Of a stretch of DNA of 64,000 nucleotides, positions 40,395 to 49,800 are shown piece after piece. The position numbers and the translations under genes are program-made. A model generated the notes under the pieces. The model did not search any database. It was given only the letters and a program-made list of their open reading frames with translations, and had not been told where the DNA came from. Every line of letters starts with the position of its first letter. The first letter of the stretch is position 1. Origin of the DNA: Yponomeuta sedellus (Eukaryota > Arthropoda > Insecta > Lepidoptera > Yponomeutidae); the NCBI GenBank assembly GCA_934045075.1, contig OW203722.1, forward strand, positions 21,552,986 to 21,616,985, written 5' to 3'.

Positions 40395-40665
40395 TCTTCT
40401 TCTTCAGGCTATATTATGTAGTGCACTGTTGGACATAGCCCTCCCCTAATGAGCGCCATAGCGTCCTGTCTTCAGCTTGCCGCATCCAGCATGTGCCGAC
40501 AGTTTTTTGCAGGTCGTCATCCCCCCTGGCACCTGGTCGGAGGGCGTCATACACTACGTTTGCCGAGTCGCGGTCTCCACTCTAGAACACGTTTACTCCA
40601 ACGGTTGTCGGTTCTTCGCGAGATATGGCCAGCCCACTGCCACTTCAGCTCGCTAATTCTTTGAG
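40395..40665 (-). repeat. RTE LINE 3' end
   Basis: Reversed CTTCTTCTTCTTC tail, 'cactgttggacatagccctc', 'agcgccatagcgtcctgtct', 'cacctggtcggagggcg' and 'cgcgagatatggccagccca'. Longer than most fragments here, at about 270 bp. Confidence 0.8.
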
Positions 40666-40669
40666 CTAT

Positions 40670-41080
40670 GTCGATAATTTTGTTTCTCTTTCGGATGCAT
40701 TCGTTACGAATCCGTTATCCTTCAGAGAAACTTCGAGCGTAGCTCAGCATGGCAGAGGCGTATGTGCCTATGTAATGTTTTACGTACCACGCACTTATAA
40801 AATCACGAATATTGTACGCAGTTTTACTCAACGAGTCATTAGTCATGTAACAAAGCCATTGTCACGCGTTTATTATTATGATCGTTATTTCACATCTTTT
40901 GTCTGTCACGTTAAAAAGTTACAGAAAGGAAAGTAATTTTCCAAACTTACCAATGAAAGTAAGCTAGAGTTTAGATCAATGATGTTAATACCAAATGGGG
41001 GCGCTGCAATCGGCGATTTGTATTTTGTAAATAACATAACGTAACATTTACCTACAGGCGGTCAAATAGGCGGTTGCATG
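40670..41080. other. Unassigned sequence
   Basis: May include more LINE sequence just right of 40665 but with no recognisable coding. Otherwise empty. Confidence 0.3.
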
Positions 41081-41084
41081 GAAC

Positions 41085-41137
41085 TGTGAAGAGAAAGAGA
41101 CGCGTGACCCAGAAGTGGGGACATACAAGGGTTGCTA
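41085..41137 (+). repeat. R5S 3' terminal scrap
   Basis: 'gagacgcgtgacccagaagt' and 'ggggacatacaagggttgc' are the last ~50 bp of R5S. Confidence 0.65.
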
Positions 41138-41143
41138 TCATGG

Positions 41144-41177
41144 GGTACCTGCCAGGGATGGATCCCTGGCAGGTACC
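41144..41177. repeat. Perfect hairpin, 16-bp arms
   Basis: GGTACCTGCCAGGGAT, 2-nt loop, exact reverse complement, then 'acgcgtatgcgta' strings that are themselves partly self-complementary. GC-rich and isolated. Confidence 0.88.
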
Positions 41178-41264
41178 TCATACGCGTATGCGTACCCCAT
41201 ATGCGTACAAATGACTGTCTAAGTTTTATAATTGAAGGTCACGCTTCGGCGAAAGAATTATATC

Positions 41265-41340
41265 GTGAAGAAGCCTGAGTTCCTTACATATTTACATACT
41301 TCAAAGCTTGAAATTGCCAATACGTGTCAATTCTACGCCT
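41265..41340 (+). repeat. G-SINE fragment
   Basis: 'tatcgtgaagaagcctgag', 'catacttcaaagcttgaaat' and 'tgccaatacg'. Short and decayed. Confidence 0.45.
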
Positions 41341-41398
41341 TTAATTTTTCATACGTAAAACATTAGTAGTTAAAAGTAACATAAATAGAATTAAGACG

Positions 41399-41594
41399 CG
41401 CTCGTGGCCAAGTGTAACCAAGTGATTGGAATCAATCACTTGGGTTAAACCACAGGAGTCGCGGTCTGGTACTGGGTGGGTGAATATCCCGTGACTACCG
41501 CTAGTGGCATTTTTCAGAGCGCTTCTTGCAAGGCACGTTAAGCCGTTGGTACCGGCTGTCATGTAATGGCAGCCGTTAAGCCATGTCAGAGAGC
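41399..41594 (+). repeat. R5S SINE head half
   Basis: 'gctcgtggccaagtgtaacc', 'gtgattggaatcaatcactt', 'gggtgaatatcccgtgact' and 'gccgttaagccatgtcaga'. The 3' half is missing. Target-primed copies normally lose the 5' end, so this was cut by a later deletion. Confidence 0.75.
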
Positions 41595-41599
41595 CACCT

Positions 41600-42535
41600 T
41601 ACACATTTGCAAAAGTTGAAATTGTGAAATCGATATTTTGTTCTTAATCTAAAACTTACGTTGTAAGTTATGTCCTTTAATATATATTTAGTTCCTGTTT
41701 TCGCCACATAAATATCCTTATCACTAGGACTACACATTGAACTAAGGAAGTCATTAAATTCTATTATGTGTTGCTTTTGTTCATTCTATTTTTCCGCGCA
41801 GTTTCACTCCACAGGTAGCTTTTACGATATTTTTAACAATGAAATATGGCTTCTTGTAACTCATTTCATAGAAGCAATTTTTTTCTTTGTATTTTCACTG
41901 ACCTTTGGAAGGACTTTTACAGAAGACAGCACATTAACTTTGTATATATAAGTCCGTGTTAATTGTAGGGACCTAGCCACACGCTGCCCGGCACACTGAC
42001 CTCTTGTGTGTGCCAATGTGACTGACCGAATCCAAGCATAGGACAAGCAAGAGGGTAGTGTGTAGGGAGTTTCAAATATAATTTAAGTGTAAATTAAATT
42101 GCATGACCAAGAGCATCTGCCAACAAACTGGGCTTAGATTTTACTAATGCATTGTGGTATAAAGGTAACTGCGTGGACATGACGATTTATTTTCGTTGCT
42201 GCTTCAAGTGTACATACATCGAACCTTCGAGGCGTTAACAGTATGAAAAAATACCCCACGTGACCCAACCCTGTATCTGTCATGACTATAATGCACTAAC
42301 AGAATCGAAGCCAAATCGAACAAAGTTCCGTTCCTTCTTTAATAACTTTGATGACAAAGCGGTACTATAAGAGTTCCGTTCTTTCTTTACGGAAAACAGA
42401 AAAATTACAACTGGTGGCATAATTGCTAGCAACAACTTCCTCCAGAAAACCAAGTAACGTAATGGTAGTCGGAAAAAAAAACAAAAACGATAGTTGGTAA
42501 CGATAGTTGATGCACATTCACGTTGGTGCCCGGTT
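41600..42535. other. Unassigned sequence
   Basis: No recognised gene or repeat. Short frames only. Confidence 0.35.
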
Positions 42536-42724
42536 ATCCGTGCATCCGTTTGTCTGTAAAGACTCTTTATCTAAGAAACTCAAGGGTCTTAAGTTCCTTG
42601 AAGTTATTAAAACAATCCAACTTCGAAATTAATGCTAAAAATGTCACGGCCATTAATGTCGCAGAAAAACGTCCAATCAACACTCGAAGGAATCTAATTC
42701 CGACCTCAAAATTTACATTTGATG

Positions 42725-42893
42725 ACAAATCTAGATATTGTCCCGCAAGTTCGTGAACTTTGTTTATAAAATTGGCAGCGTGTTGCCTAAAATAGTATTT
42801 CAGGTTACTTTATTTATGGCAATATAGACTAAAGTCATACTCTACCGGTAGAATCTTGTTTATTAAAATGGACAAGTAAGGATAAATAGACAA
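42725..42893 (+). repeat. Second copy of the 26.5-kb MITE, left end lost
   Basis: 'tttgtttataaaattggcag', 'cgtgttgcctaaaatagta', 'aatcttgtttattaaaatgg' and 'acaagtaaggataaatagac'. The right end matches the 26.5-kb element; the left ~50 bp is not recognisable. Confidence 0.75.
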
Positions 42894-42899
42894 TACCTA

Positions 42900-43625
42900 C
42901 AAATTTACACGGGACCCGGTAAATCACGCGGTGCGTGAGACTGACTCGCACTTGGCTGGGTTTTCTTTATTGCAACTTTTATCTACGTGTTTTATTTCCT
43001 ATGCGCGATAACTTACATACTTACCATGTCATACTTATCATATGTCTATAGTCCCTAACTTAAATTATCACACCAAAAGTTTTCAGGAATCGAGTAACAG
43101 AAGTTGACTTGATCCGTTAAACCACTGAAATATCACAAAGTGCAAGTAGTTGAACTCTACATACAGCGGGAAACTTAACCAGCTCAAAATAACAAGGTGA
43201 ACTTTGAACTTCATTAAAATGAAAGTTTAGCCTTTACACTAGATTCCGGAAATACCTTATTCATACAACGCTTCAGTATTCCGTTCAAATATCGCCTTTG
43301 TTCCTATGGCGGTACGGGCTGCCCTTCTCTTTTGGCCTGTAAAGCAAATATTCCCGCGACGCCACGTTCAAATACTATGGGCCCCCTCTAGCGGAATTGG
43401 GAGCCAGTCTTTATGAAACGAGATTCTGTAATGGACTGGAATTGAGTCACCCTATACAATTTTGGGAAATATAATTTGTGTCAATAGGCCAAAATATAAA
43501 GCTTAAAGTTAATGAAAATGTAACTTTCAGAATAGGCAGTAATTTATCACCAATTCTTGTATTAAATATTGACGTTTATTGGTTTGGAAATGTGGAGAGA
43601 ATGAAGGAATAAAGATATTATAGCT
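42900..43625. other. Unassigned sequence
   Basis: A GC-richer patch at about 43310-43430 ('cccgcgacgccacgttcaaa', 'gggccccctctagcgg') matches nothing else here. No coding signal. Confidence 0.3.
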
Positions 43626-43629
43626 CAGT

Positions 43630-43944
43630 AAGGGATTGGAATCAATCACTTGGGTTAAGCAACAACAGGCGCGGTCGGGTGCCGAATGGGTGACCATCCC
43701 GTGGCTACCGCTAGTGGCATTTATTTCGAGCTTTTCCGCGTGTCACAAGGCACGCTAAGCTGTTGGTGCCGGCTGACATGTAGTGGCAGCCGTCAAGCCA
43801 TGTCAGAGGCCTTATGGGTGGCTTGATACTTTCTGACAGTAAGGCCCTCCATCTGGCCGGTCTTTGCCCCGCAGTGCAGTGTGGCCTAACATTCCTGCAA
43901 AAAGAGACCCGTGCCCCAGCAGCGGAAATATACAAGGGGTTGAT
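43630..43944 (+). mobile_element. R5S SINE, first ~30 bp lost
   Basis: 'gattggaatcaatcacttgg', 'gcaacaacaggcgcggtcgg' and GATGGG-like 'gaatgggtgaccatcccgtg'. The end is 'tacaaggggttgatggc'. It has an internal deletion near 43855, where the 'aacccggacttgg' segment is shortened. Confidence 0.8.
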
Positions 43945-44039
43945 GGCATCATCTTCAAGATCGAAAATGTCGTCGTCACTATTGAAAAGTAACCGATCAT
44001 TTGGTTAGCATCACTGCGGCAAATTATGGCGGGCTGCAT

Positions 44040-44350
44040 CAATTAGATGGGGAGGTCAGAAGCGCGTGCAAGATCGCTTTTACAGTAAACTTTCACACAA
44101 CACAATCACTCCTGGTCCCAAACTAAGATACGAATGCATCCGACAGAGAACCAAAGTTAACGACATAGCTCAGAGAATCAGCAAGCTGAAGTGGCAGTGG
44201 GCTGGCCATATCTCGCGAAGAACCGACCATTGTTGGAGTAAAAGTGTTCTTGAGTGGATGCGGCAAGCTGAAGACAGGGCGCTATGGCACTCATTAGGGG
44301 TGGGCTATGTCCAGCAGTGGACTAATATAGCCTGAAGAAGAAGAAAAAAA
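44040..44350 (+). pseudogene. RTE LINE polymerase C-terminus with internal deletion
   Basis: The frame at 44066-44335 reads LRYECIRQRTKVNDIAQRIS, KLKWQWAGHISRRTDHCWSK and SVLEW. It then jumps to MRQAEDRALWHSLGVGYVQQ and WTNIA-stop. In relatives the VLEW and RALW parts are separated by a segment of the form R..GRRSVGRPPTRW..D. That segment is missing here, an in-frame deletion. The stop is followed by 'cctgaagaagaagaaaaa', the family tail. This copy identifies the many short RTE ends in the window. The Penelope-like palindrome begins 7 bp downstream. Confidence 0.82.
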
Positions 44351-44356
44351 AAATAT

Positions 44357-46480
44357 TAATTAAAACTGTTTTTATACGGATTTATGCTCGTTTATTACAT
44401 TTTTACAATTTTCCAACGTTTCGGCACTTTTTCAGGTGCCGTGGTCCCGGATGACTGAGGTGACAGGTGTCTTTTAGAAATCATTAACGGTTAGTTTACT
44501 ACCCTCGGCAAAAATTACAAAAGTTAATTATGAAGTTACGTTCCAAAATAGACAAACCAATTATTTTTTATATAAAGTCAACAATATTGATTATTAGTAA
44601 TTGAAGTTAAAATTAAATTTATTAACTAATTACTTTATATGAACTTAAAGATACCGATTATTAATTGAAATTAAATTGATTTTTTATTATTTATTCTACA
44701 GTCACACTTCTAGCAAGGGGGTCTCATGCACTTAAGCACTGGTTCCCATGCTACCGGTATGTTCCAACCACGATCTCTATTAAAATTTGGATGCCGGCGG
44801 ATCTCTATTGCCTCACGTATCATTCTAGGGAAGAAACGGTCTTCTCGGGCTAGAACTTTAACTTTATCGAAATGTATAAAGTGGTTGGTACCGCTAAGTG
44901 TATGCTCGCTGACTGCAGATCTACCAGAGCGCTTATGTTTCACATCAGCGATATGTTCCTTCACCCGCTCAGCTATGGTACGCTTCGTTTGACCAATGTA
45001 CGAGGAACCACATTCACAGTCAAGCTTGTATACTCCTGCCTCTTGTAAGGGAATCCTGTGCTTGACACTTCGCATGAATTGGTGTATCTTTCTTGGCGGC
45101 TGGTAGATGGTTCTGATTGAGGCGCGTTTCAAAATTCTCCCAATTTTGTCAGTCACTCCTCTCACGAAAGGCAGGTAGGCTGGAACTCGCTCGACTGTGT
45201 CCGGTTTGACACGTCCTCCGCGACGGACACGCGGAACTTGCAGCTTGTTTGCACGAAGTACTCGTTTGACATGCTGGAGTTCCGCAGGTAGATGGTCCTT
45301 GTCGCAGATTCGGTGTGCCCTCTGTAACAGAGATTTTCCAACGGTAGACACCTGACACGGGTGATGGTGAGACTCACCGTTTAGGTACCTATCAGTGTGG
45401 GTCTTTTTCCTATAAACTGTATGTCCTAAGGTTCCATTTGGATTCCTGATGACTAAAACATCTAAGAAAGCTAAAGAACAATCTGCTTCTAACTCCATTG
45501 TAAACTGGATCTTGTTGTTTATAGAGTTAAGGTGGTCTAAGAAAGCCGTTATTCCACTAGTAGGTAATATAGCAAAAGTGTCATCGACATATCGCTTATA
45601 GAACCTTGGTGGGACGGGAGCAGTTCGCAGGGCTCGCACCTCGAAGTCTTCCATGAAAATATCGGCTACAACGGGAGAAACAGGGGAAGCCATGGCTACC
45701 TCGTCTACCTGCATGTAAAACTCACCATTCCATACCAAGTAGCCAGTTGTTAGGCAGTAATCTAACAGCTCTGCATATTCCACAGGCAAATCATGTTCAT
45801 TGAGCCTTCTCTTAACAATCTCAATGCAATCCTGTATTGGAAGACAAGTAAACAAGGATTTAACATCGAAACTCACCATTGTTTCTTCACTAGTCAAATG
45901 TAGGTCATCAATTTGACTAGTGAAGTGGTAGGAATCCTTGACGTGGGCTTCAGTGTTCCCCCTCAGCGGTGACAGGACTTGCGTCAGGTGTTGGGCTAGT
46001 TTGTAGGTAGGAGCACCAATTTGGCTGACAATAGGACGCAGTGGAGCCCCCGTCTTGTGAATTTTCGGTAGTCCATACAGTTTAGGAGGTTTTGCTGTCC
46101 CTGGTAGAAGGTTGGTAACATCCAGACTAAGCCATTCGGAGTGTTTTTCAATAAGTTCTTTGGTTTTCTTAAGAAAACGGGTCGTAGGATCTCGTTTGAC
46201 CTTTTGGTATGTGCTTTCGTCCGATAGTAATGATTGAATTTTGGCGTTGTAATCTGATGTATCCATAACCACGGTGGCATTTCCCTTATCCGCTCGAAGT
46301 ACCGTTAGATCTGGGTTATCATGCAAGGTCTTAAGTGCAATGTATTCATCGCGTTGAAGGTTGGGTTTTGGAGGTTTACATCGACGCAAAACGGATGAGA
46401 TATCCTGGCGTATTCCTTCCAAATCCTCACTTAGCACATTGTTTTTCCACAGACACTCATCAATACTGCCAATAATCAAA
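44357..46480 (-). mobile_element. Penelope-like element, left (minus) copy
   Basis: Left arm of a giant palindrome. The 3' end is at 44357 ('aattaaaactgtttttat'). The 3' UTR contains a stem-loop in which 'cggcacc' and 'ggtgccg'-type strings bracket 'tgaaaaa', followed by 'cgaaacgttgg'. The arm runs to 46374 and matches 46571-48588 with no net length change over 2,018 bp. 46375-46474 is an extra 5' segment present only in this copy. 5'-truncated, as Penelope-like copies commonly are. Confidence 0.93.
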
Positions 46481-46542
46481 ACAAGCCCTAGACGAACAAA
46501 CCGAAAGGGTCCTTCAAAAAGGTCTAAATTTTGCTGTAGCAC
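44710..46542 (-). CDS. Penelope-like reverse transcriptase/GIY-YIG endonuclease, minus copy
   Basis: A 610-codon frame; the genuine element sequence starts near residue 24 (GSIDECLWKNN), and what precedes it is antisense of the other copy's 5' segment. In order: LRADKGNATVVMD, YGLPKIHKTGAPLRPIVSQI, VSFDVKSLFTCLP (RT motif A), DEVAMASPVSP (motif B), RYVDDTFAILP (catalytic YVDD, motif C), AFLDVLV, then GVYKLDCECGSSYIGQTKRT (GIY-YIG endonuclease, written GVY...YIG). This combination defines Penelope-like elements. The usual GSP in motif B is ASP here, while the plus copy keeps GSP, so activity may be impaired. The N-terminus of the parent protein is missing. Other differences from the plus copy: H/Y, E/V, L/V, T/P, S/R and T/A single-residue changes. 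Confidence 0.92.
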   Translation of the reverse strand: MLQQNLDLFEGPFRFVRLGLVLIIGSIDECLWKNNVLSEDLEGIRQDISSVLRRCKPPKPNLQRDEYIALKTLHDNPDLTVLRADKGNATVVMDTSDYNAKIQSLLSDESTYQKVKRDPTTRFLKKTKELIEKHSEWLSLDVTNLLPGTAKPPKLYGLPKIHKTGAPLRPIVSQIGAPTYKLAQHLTQVLSPLRGNTEAHVKDSYHFTSQIDDLHLTSEETMVSFDVKSLFTCLPIQDCIEIVKRRLNEHDLPVEYAELLDYCLTTGYLVWNGEFYMQVDEVAMASPVSPVVADIFMEDFEVRALRTAPVPPRFYKRYVDDTFAILPTSGITAFLDHLNSINNKIQFTMELEADCSLAFLDVLVIRNPNGTLGHTVYRKKTHTDRYLNGESHHHPCQVSTVGKSLLQRAHRICDKDHLPAELQHVKRVLRANKLQVPRVRRGGRVKPDTVERVPAYLPFVRGVTDKIGRILKRASIRTIYQPPRKIHQFMRSVKHRIPLQEAGVYKLDCECGSSYIGQTKRTIAERVKEHIADVKHKRSGRSAVSEHTLSGTNHFIHFDKVKVLAREDRFFPRMIREAIEIRRHPNFNRDRGWNIPVAWEPVLKCMRPPC

Positions 46543-48235
46543 CGCGAGTTATCCCTTACGAAAAGATTATCCTCCAAAACCCAACCTTCAACGCGATGAA
46601 TACATTGCACTTAAGACCTTGCATGATAACCCAGATCTAACGGTACTTCGAGCGGATAAGGGAAATGCCACCGTGGTTATGGATACATCAGATTACAACG
46701 CCAAAATTCAATCATTACTATCGGACGAAAGCACATACCAAAAGGTCAAACGAGATCCTACGACCCGTTTTCTTAAGAAAACCAAAGAACTTATTGAAAA
46801 ACACTCCGAATGGCTTAGTCTGGATGTTACCAACCTTCTACCAGGGACAGCAAAACCTCCTAAACTGTATGGACTACCGAAAATTCACAAGACGGGGGCT
46901 CCACTGCGTCCTATTGTCAGCCAAATTGGTGCTCCTACCTACAAACTAGCCCAACACCTGACGCAAGTCCTGTCACCGCTGAGGGGGAACACTGAAGCCC
47001 ACGTCAAGGATTCCTACCACTTCACTAGTCAAATTGATGACCTACATTTGACTAGTGAAGAAACAATGGTGAGTTTCGATGTTAAATCCTTGTTTACTTG
47101 TCTTCCAATACAGGATTGCATTGAGATTGTTAAGAGAAGGCTCAATGAACATGATTTGCCTGTGGAATATGCAGAGCTGTTAGATCACTGCCTAACAACT
47201 GGCTACTTGGTATGGAATGGTGAGTTTTACATGCAGGTAGACGAGGTAGCCATGGGTTCCCCTGTTTCTCCCGTTGTAGCCGATATTTTCATGGAAGACT
47301 TCGAGGAGCGAGCCCTGCGAACTGCTCCCGTCCCACCAAGGTTCTATAAGCGATATGTCGATGACACTTTTGCTATATTACCTACTAGTGGAATAACGGC
47401 TTTCTTAGACCACCTTAACTCTATAAACAACAAGATCCAGTTTACAATGGAGTTAGAAGCAGATTGTTCTTTAGCTTTCTTAGATGTTTTAGTCATCAGG
47501 AATCCAAATGGAACCTTAGGACATACAGTTTATAGGAAAAAGACCCACACTGATAGGTACCTAAACGGTGAGTCTCACCATCACCCGTGTCAGTTGTCTA
47601 CCGTTGGAAAATCTCTGTTACAGAGGGCACACCGAATCTGCGACAAGGACCATCTACCTGCGGAACTCCAGCATGTCAAACGAGTACTTCGTGCAAACAA
47701 GCTGCAAGTTCCGCGTGTCCGTCGCGGAGGACGTGTCAAACCGGACACAGTCGAGCGAGTTACAGCCTACCTGCCTTTCGTGAGAGGAGTGACTGACAAA
47801 ATTGGGAGTATTTTGAAACGCGCCTCAATCAGAACCATCTACCAGCCGCCAAGAAAGATACACCAATTCATGCGAAGTGTCAAGCACAGGATTCCCTTAC
47901 AAGAGACAGGAGTATACAAGCTTGACTGTGAATGTGGTTCCTCGTACATTGGTCAAACGAAGCGTACCATAGCTGAGCGGGTGAAGGAACATATCGCTGA
48001 TGTGAAACATAAGCGCTCTGGTAGATCTGCAGTCAGCGAGCATACACTTAGCGGTACCAACCACTTTATACATTTCGATAAAGTTAAAGTTCTAGCCCGA
48101 GAAGACCGTTTCTTCCCTAGAATGATACGTGAGGCAATAGAGATCCGCCGGCATCCAAATTTTAATAGAGATCGTGGTTGGAACATACCGGTAGCATGGG
48201 AACCAGTGCTTAAGTGCATGAGACCCCCTTGCTAG
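46361..48235 (+). CDS. Penelope-like reverse transcriptase/GIY-YIG endonuclease, plus copy
   Basis: A 624-codon frame, genuine from residue 71 (PPKPNLQRDEY, base 46571). The first 70 residues are antisense or out-of-frame junction sequence and should not be read as protein. RT motif A FDVKSLF is at about residues 239-245, GSPVSP at about 299, catalytic YVDD at about 332, and GVY...YIG at about 517-531. The C-terminus is RPPC with stop at 48233. Just upstream (46487-46570) another frame encodes LDEQTERVLQKGLNFAVAPR, then VIPYEKII, which is typical N-terminal Penelope-like sequence. About 100 bp that the minus copy retains is missing between the two. The catalytic core is intact but the protein is 5'-broken, so autonomous activity is unlikely. 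Confidence 0.93.
   Translation: MGFGGLHRRKTDEISWRIPSKSSLSTLFFHRHSSILPIIKTSPRRTNRKGPSKRSKFCCSTASYPLRKDYPPKPNLQRDEYIALKTLHDNPDLTVLRADKGNATVVMDTSDYNAKIQSLLSDESTYQKVKRDPTTRFLKKTKELIEKHSEWLSLDVTNLLPGTAKPPKLYGLPKIHKTGAPLRPIVSQIGAPTYKLAQHLTQVLSPLRGNTEAHVKDSYHFTSQIDDLHLTSEETMVSFDVKSLFTCLPIQDCIEIVKRRLNEHDLPVEYAELLDHCLTTGYLVWNGEFYMQVDEVAMGSPVSPVVADIFMEDFEERALRTAPVPPRFYKRYVDDTFAILPTSGITAFLDHLNSINNKIQFTMELEADCSLAFLDVLVIRNPNGTLGHTVYRKKTHTDRYLNGESHHHPCQLSTVGKSLLQRAHRICDKDHLPAELQHVKRVLRANKLQVPRVRRGGRVKPDTVERVTAYLPFVRGVTDKIGSILKRASIRTIYQPPRKIHQFMRSVKHRIPLQETGVYKLDCECGSSYIGQTKRTIAERVKEHIADVKHKRSGRSAVSEHTLSGTNHFIHFDKVKVLAREDRFFPRMIREAIEIRRHPNFNRDRGWNIPVAWEPVLKCMRPPC
46375..46570. repeat. Palindrome centre: two inverted 5' segments of the same element
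   Basis: 46375-46474 (minus strand) encodes GSIDECLWKNNVLSEDLEG and so on. 46485-46570 (plus strand) encodes the segment that should come just before it. Both share 'gattat' at the breakpoint. The two pieces are consecutive parts of one ancestral 5' region, divided between the two arms. Confidence 0.85.
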
Positions 48236-48588
48236 AAGTGTGACTGTAGAATAAATAATAAAAAATCAATTTAATTTCAATTAATAATCGGTATCTTTAA
48301 GTTCATATAAAGTAATTAGTTAATAAATTTAATTTTAACTTCAATTACTAATAATCAATATTGTTGACTTTATATAAAAAATAATTGGTTTGTCTATTTT
48401 GGAACGTAACTTCATAATTAACTTTTGTAATTTTTGCCGAGGGTAGTAAACTAACCGTTAATGATTTCTAAAAGACACCTGTCACCTCAGTCATCCGGGA
48501 CCACGGCACCTGAAAAAGTGCCGAAACGTTGGAAAATTGTAAAAATGTAATAAACGAGCATAAATCCGTATAAAAACAGTTTTAATTA
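46485..48588 (+). mobile_element. Penelope-like element, right (plus) copy
   Basis: Right arm of the palindrome. After the stop at 48235 there is a 353-bp 3' UTR: A/T-rich repeats, 'gtcacctcagtcatccggga', the stem-loop 'cggcacctgaaaaagtgccg', 'aaacgttggaaaattg' and the end 'aaaaacagttttaatt' at 48588. Neither side shows a clear target duplication. The two copies share outer borders to the base, so they probably arose as one event. Confidence 0.92.
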
Positions 48589-48589
48589 T

Positions 48590-48945
48590 GTCTACAGCTC
48601 GTGTTAACCTTAGAAAATAAAAAAAAATATTATTATTAAAATAAATTGTTTATATTATTAATTGACAAATGCTATTACAATATTAGGAGAAGTGAAAAAG
48701 ATGTCTGGAGCTACCATTCCTGGAGATAAATTGAAAGTTCTTGTGTCAGCCCCAGTCTCCACGCAGGAGTAAAGGGACGGAAAGGGAAAAGAAGAAGAAT
48801 TATAATATTAACGACTTCTTGAGTGACAACAATATTTAATTACTTGTAGAAACTAGTTATGATTTATGATTTATGTTAGATGATATTTGAATTGATACTG
48901 ACTCTTGTGATAAATACTTATTATCGTCATGACTTTATAACATAA
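48590..48945. other. Unassigned; possible LINE end at 48.69-48.80 kb
   Basis: 'ctggagctaccattcctgga' to 'gtctccacgcaggagtaaag' followed by 'aaaagaagaagaatt' could be a short retroelement end with a GAA-rich tail. No second copy here. Confidence 0.35.
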
Positions 48946-48952
48946 CATGATT

Positions 48953-49130
48953 ATATTATTTTTAATGCACTAACCTGTGCTAAGGACATTTTTAAAAAAC
49001 CTATTTAGAGGCTAAAAATTCCACCCATGCCGGGATTCAAACCCGCGACCTCTGGCTATCCGTGCCAGCGCTCTTTCCAACTGAGCTAATGGGTGACTCA
49101 CCGGCATCAGTGAAATTTCACCTCTTTACA
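48953..49130 (-). repeat. T-SINE, truncated
   Basis: Tail ('tttaatgcactaacctgtgc', 'aacctatttagaggctaaaa'), tRNA-like part (49021-49096), and the start of the body, cut at 'cacctctttacaa' by the neighbouring Z-SINE tail. Confidence 0.78.
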
Positions 49131-49318
49131 ACATAACATAGCATTTATATACAGGCACATACATTGCTTTTGGCCCCACACAAGGATATTCTGTGTCGTG
49201 GGAACCACAAACATGTAAAAATCCAAGACCTTGGCTTTTTTTGTCCCTAGCCGGGGTTCGAACCGGTATCTCTTGCATGGTAGGCAGATGCGCTATCGCA
49301 GCGCCACAGAGGCCGTCA
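49131..49318 (-). repeat. Z-SINE with tRNA-like end
   Basis: 'aacatagcatttatatacag' tail, 'acattgcttttggccccaca', 'gtgtcgtgggaaccacaaa' and 'catccaagacc'-like sequence. The tRNA-like part is at 49252-49318 (B-box-like 'agccggggttcgaaccgg', A-box-like 'gcgctatcgcagcgccac'). Confidence 0.75.
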
Positions 49319-49494
49319 AATTACTATTATAATTATTATTGCAAGTTTGCGGGAATATTCAATTTAAACCATTTTTCAATTTCACTCTGAACGTGGAATG
49401 AACTAAAACCTTAGCCTTAAAACCTTTTAATTATTAGGTACTTATGTTCATGAATAAATTATTCTTATTTTTATTCTCATTCTTATCTTCTTTT

Positions 49495-49735
49495 TGATAC
49501 ATGCCTGCACTGGGAATCAAACCTAGGTCTTTCCTTTCAGAGTCCATTGATCTACCCACTGGGCTACCGGTAAGGGCGCTGCTAAGTTATGTACATTTGT
49601 GAAGTATAGTTGCCACTCGCCAAATGTGAAGAAAAACATTATGAGGAAACCTGAGGGTCTGAGGTGTTAAACTACTTTAGCGCTTAAAATTGCTAATCTG
49701 CGGTAGGCACGAATTAAGTTTTGAAGACCGAGGAG
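49495..49735. repeat. G-SINE with inverted tRNA-like part
   Basis: 49497-49575 is a tRNA-like part in reverse ('ctgcactgggaatcaaacc', 'tctacccactgggctaccgg'). From 49590 the G-SINE body runs forward ('gttgccactcgccaaatgtg', 'ttatgaggaaacctgaggg'). Elsewhere both parts share one orientation, so this copy is rearranged or chimeric. Confidence 0.6.
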
Positions 49736-49800
49736 TTGATAAAAAATAATTTGATTATCGAACAGAGTTACCACTACACACTACTAATACAATATTACGT

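Noticed and set aside
44726..44992. 88-codon frame antisense to each Penelope-like copy (also 47953-48219), and 94-codon frames at 45996 and 46665
   Set aside because: Identical in both arms because they are shadow frames of the reverse transcriptase/endonuclease gene.
46361..46570. First 70 residues of the plus Penelope-like frame as a real N-terminal domain
   Set aside because: This part is antisense to the minus copy's 5' segment and then out of frame with the plus copy's own 5' segment. It is a junction artefact.
48478..48588. Hammerhead ribozyme in the Penelope-like 3' region
   Set aside because: Penelope-like elements are known to carry such ribozymes. A stem-loop followed by GAAAC is present, but I cannot find the required CTGATGA core in the correct position. 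A covariance-model search would settle it.
44357..48588. Palindrome as a pair of long terminal repeats of one retrovirus-like element
   Set aside because: The arms are inverted, each encodes the enzyme itself, and the reverse transcriptase plus GIY-YIG pairing is Penelope-like, not LTR-type.
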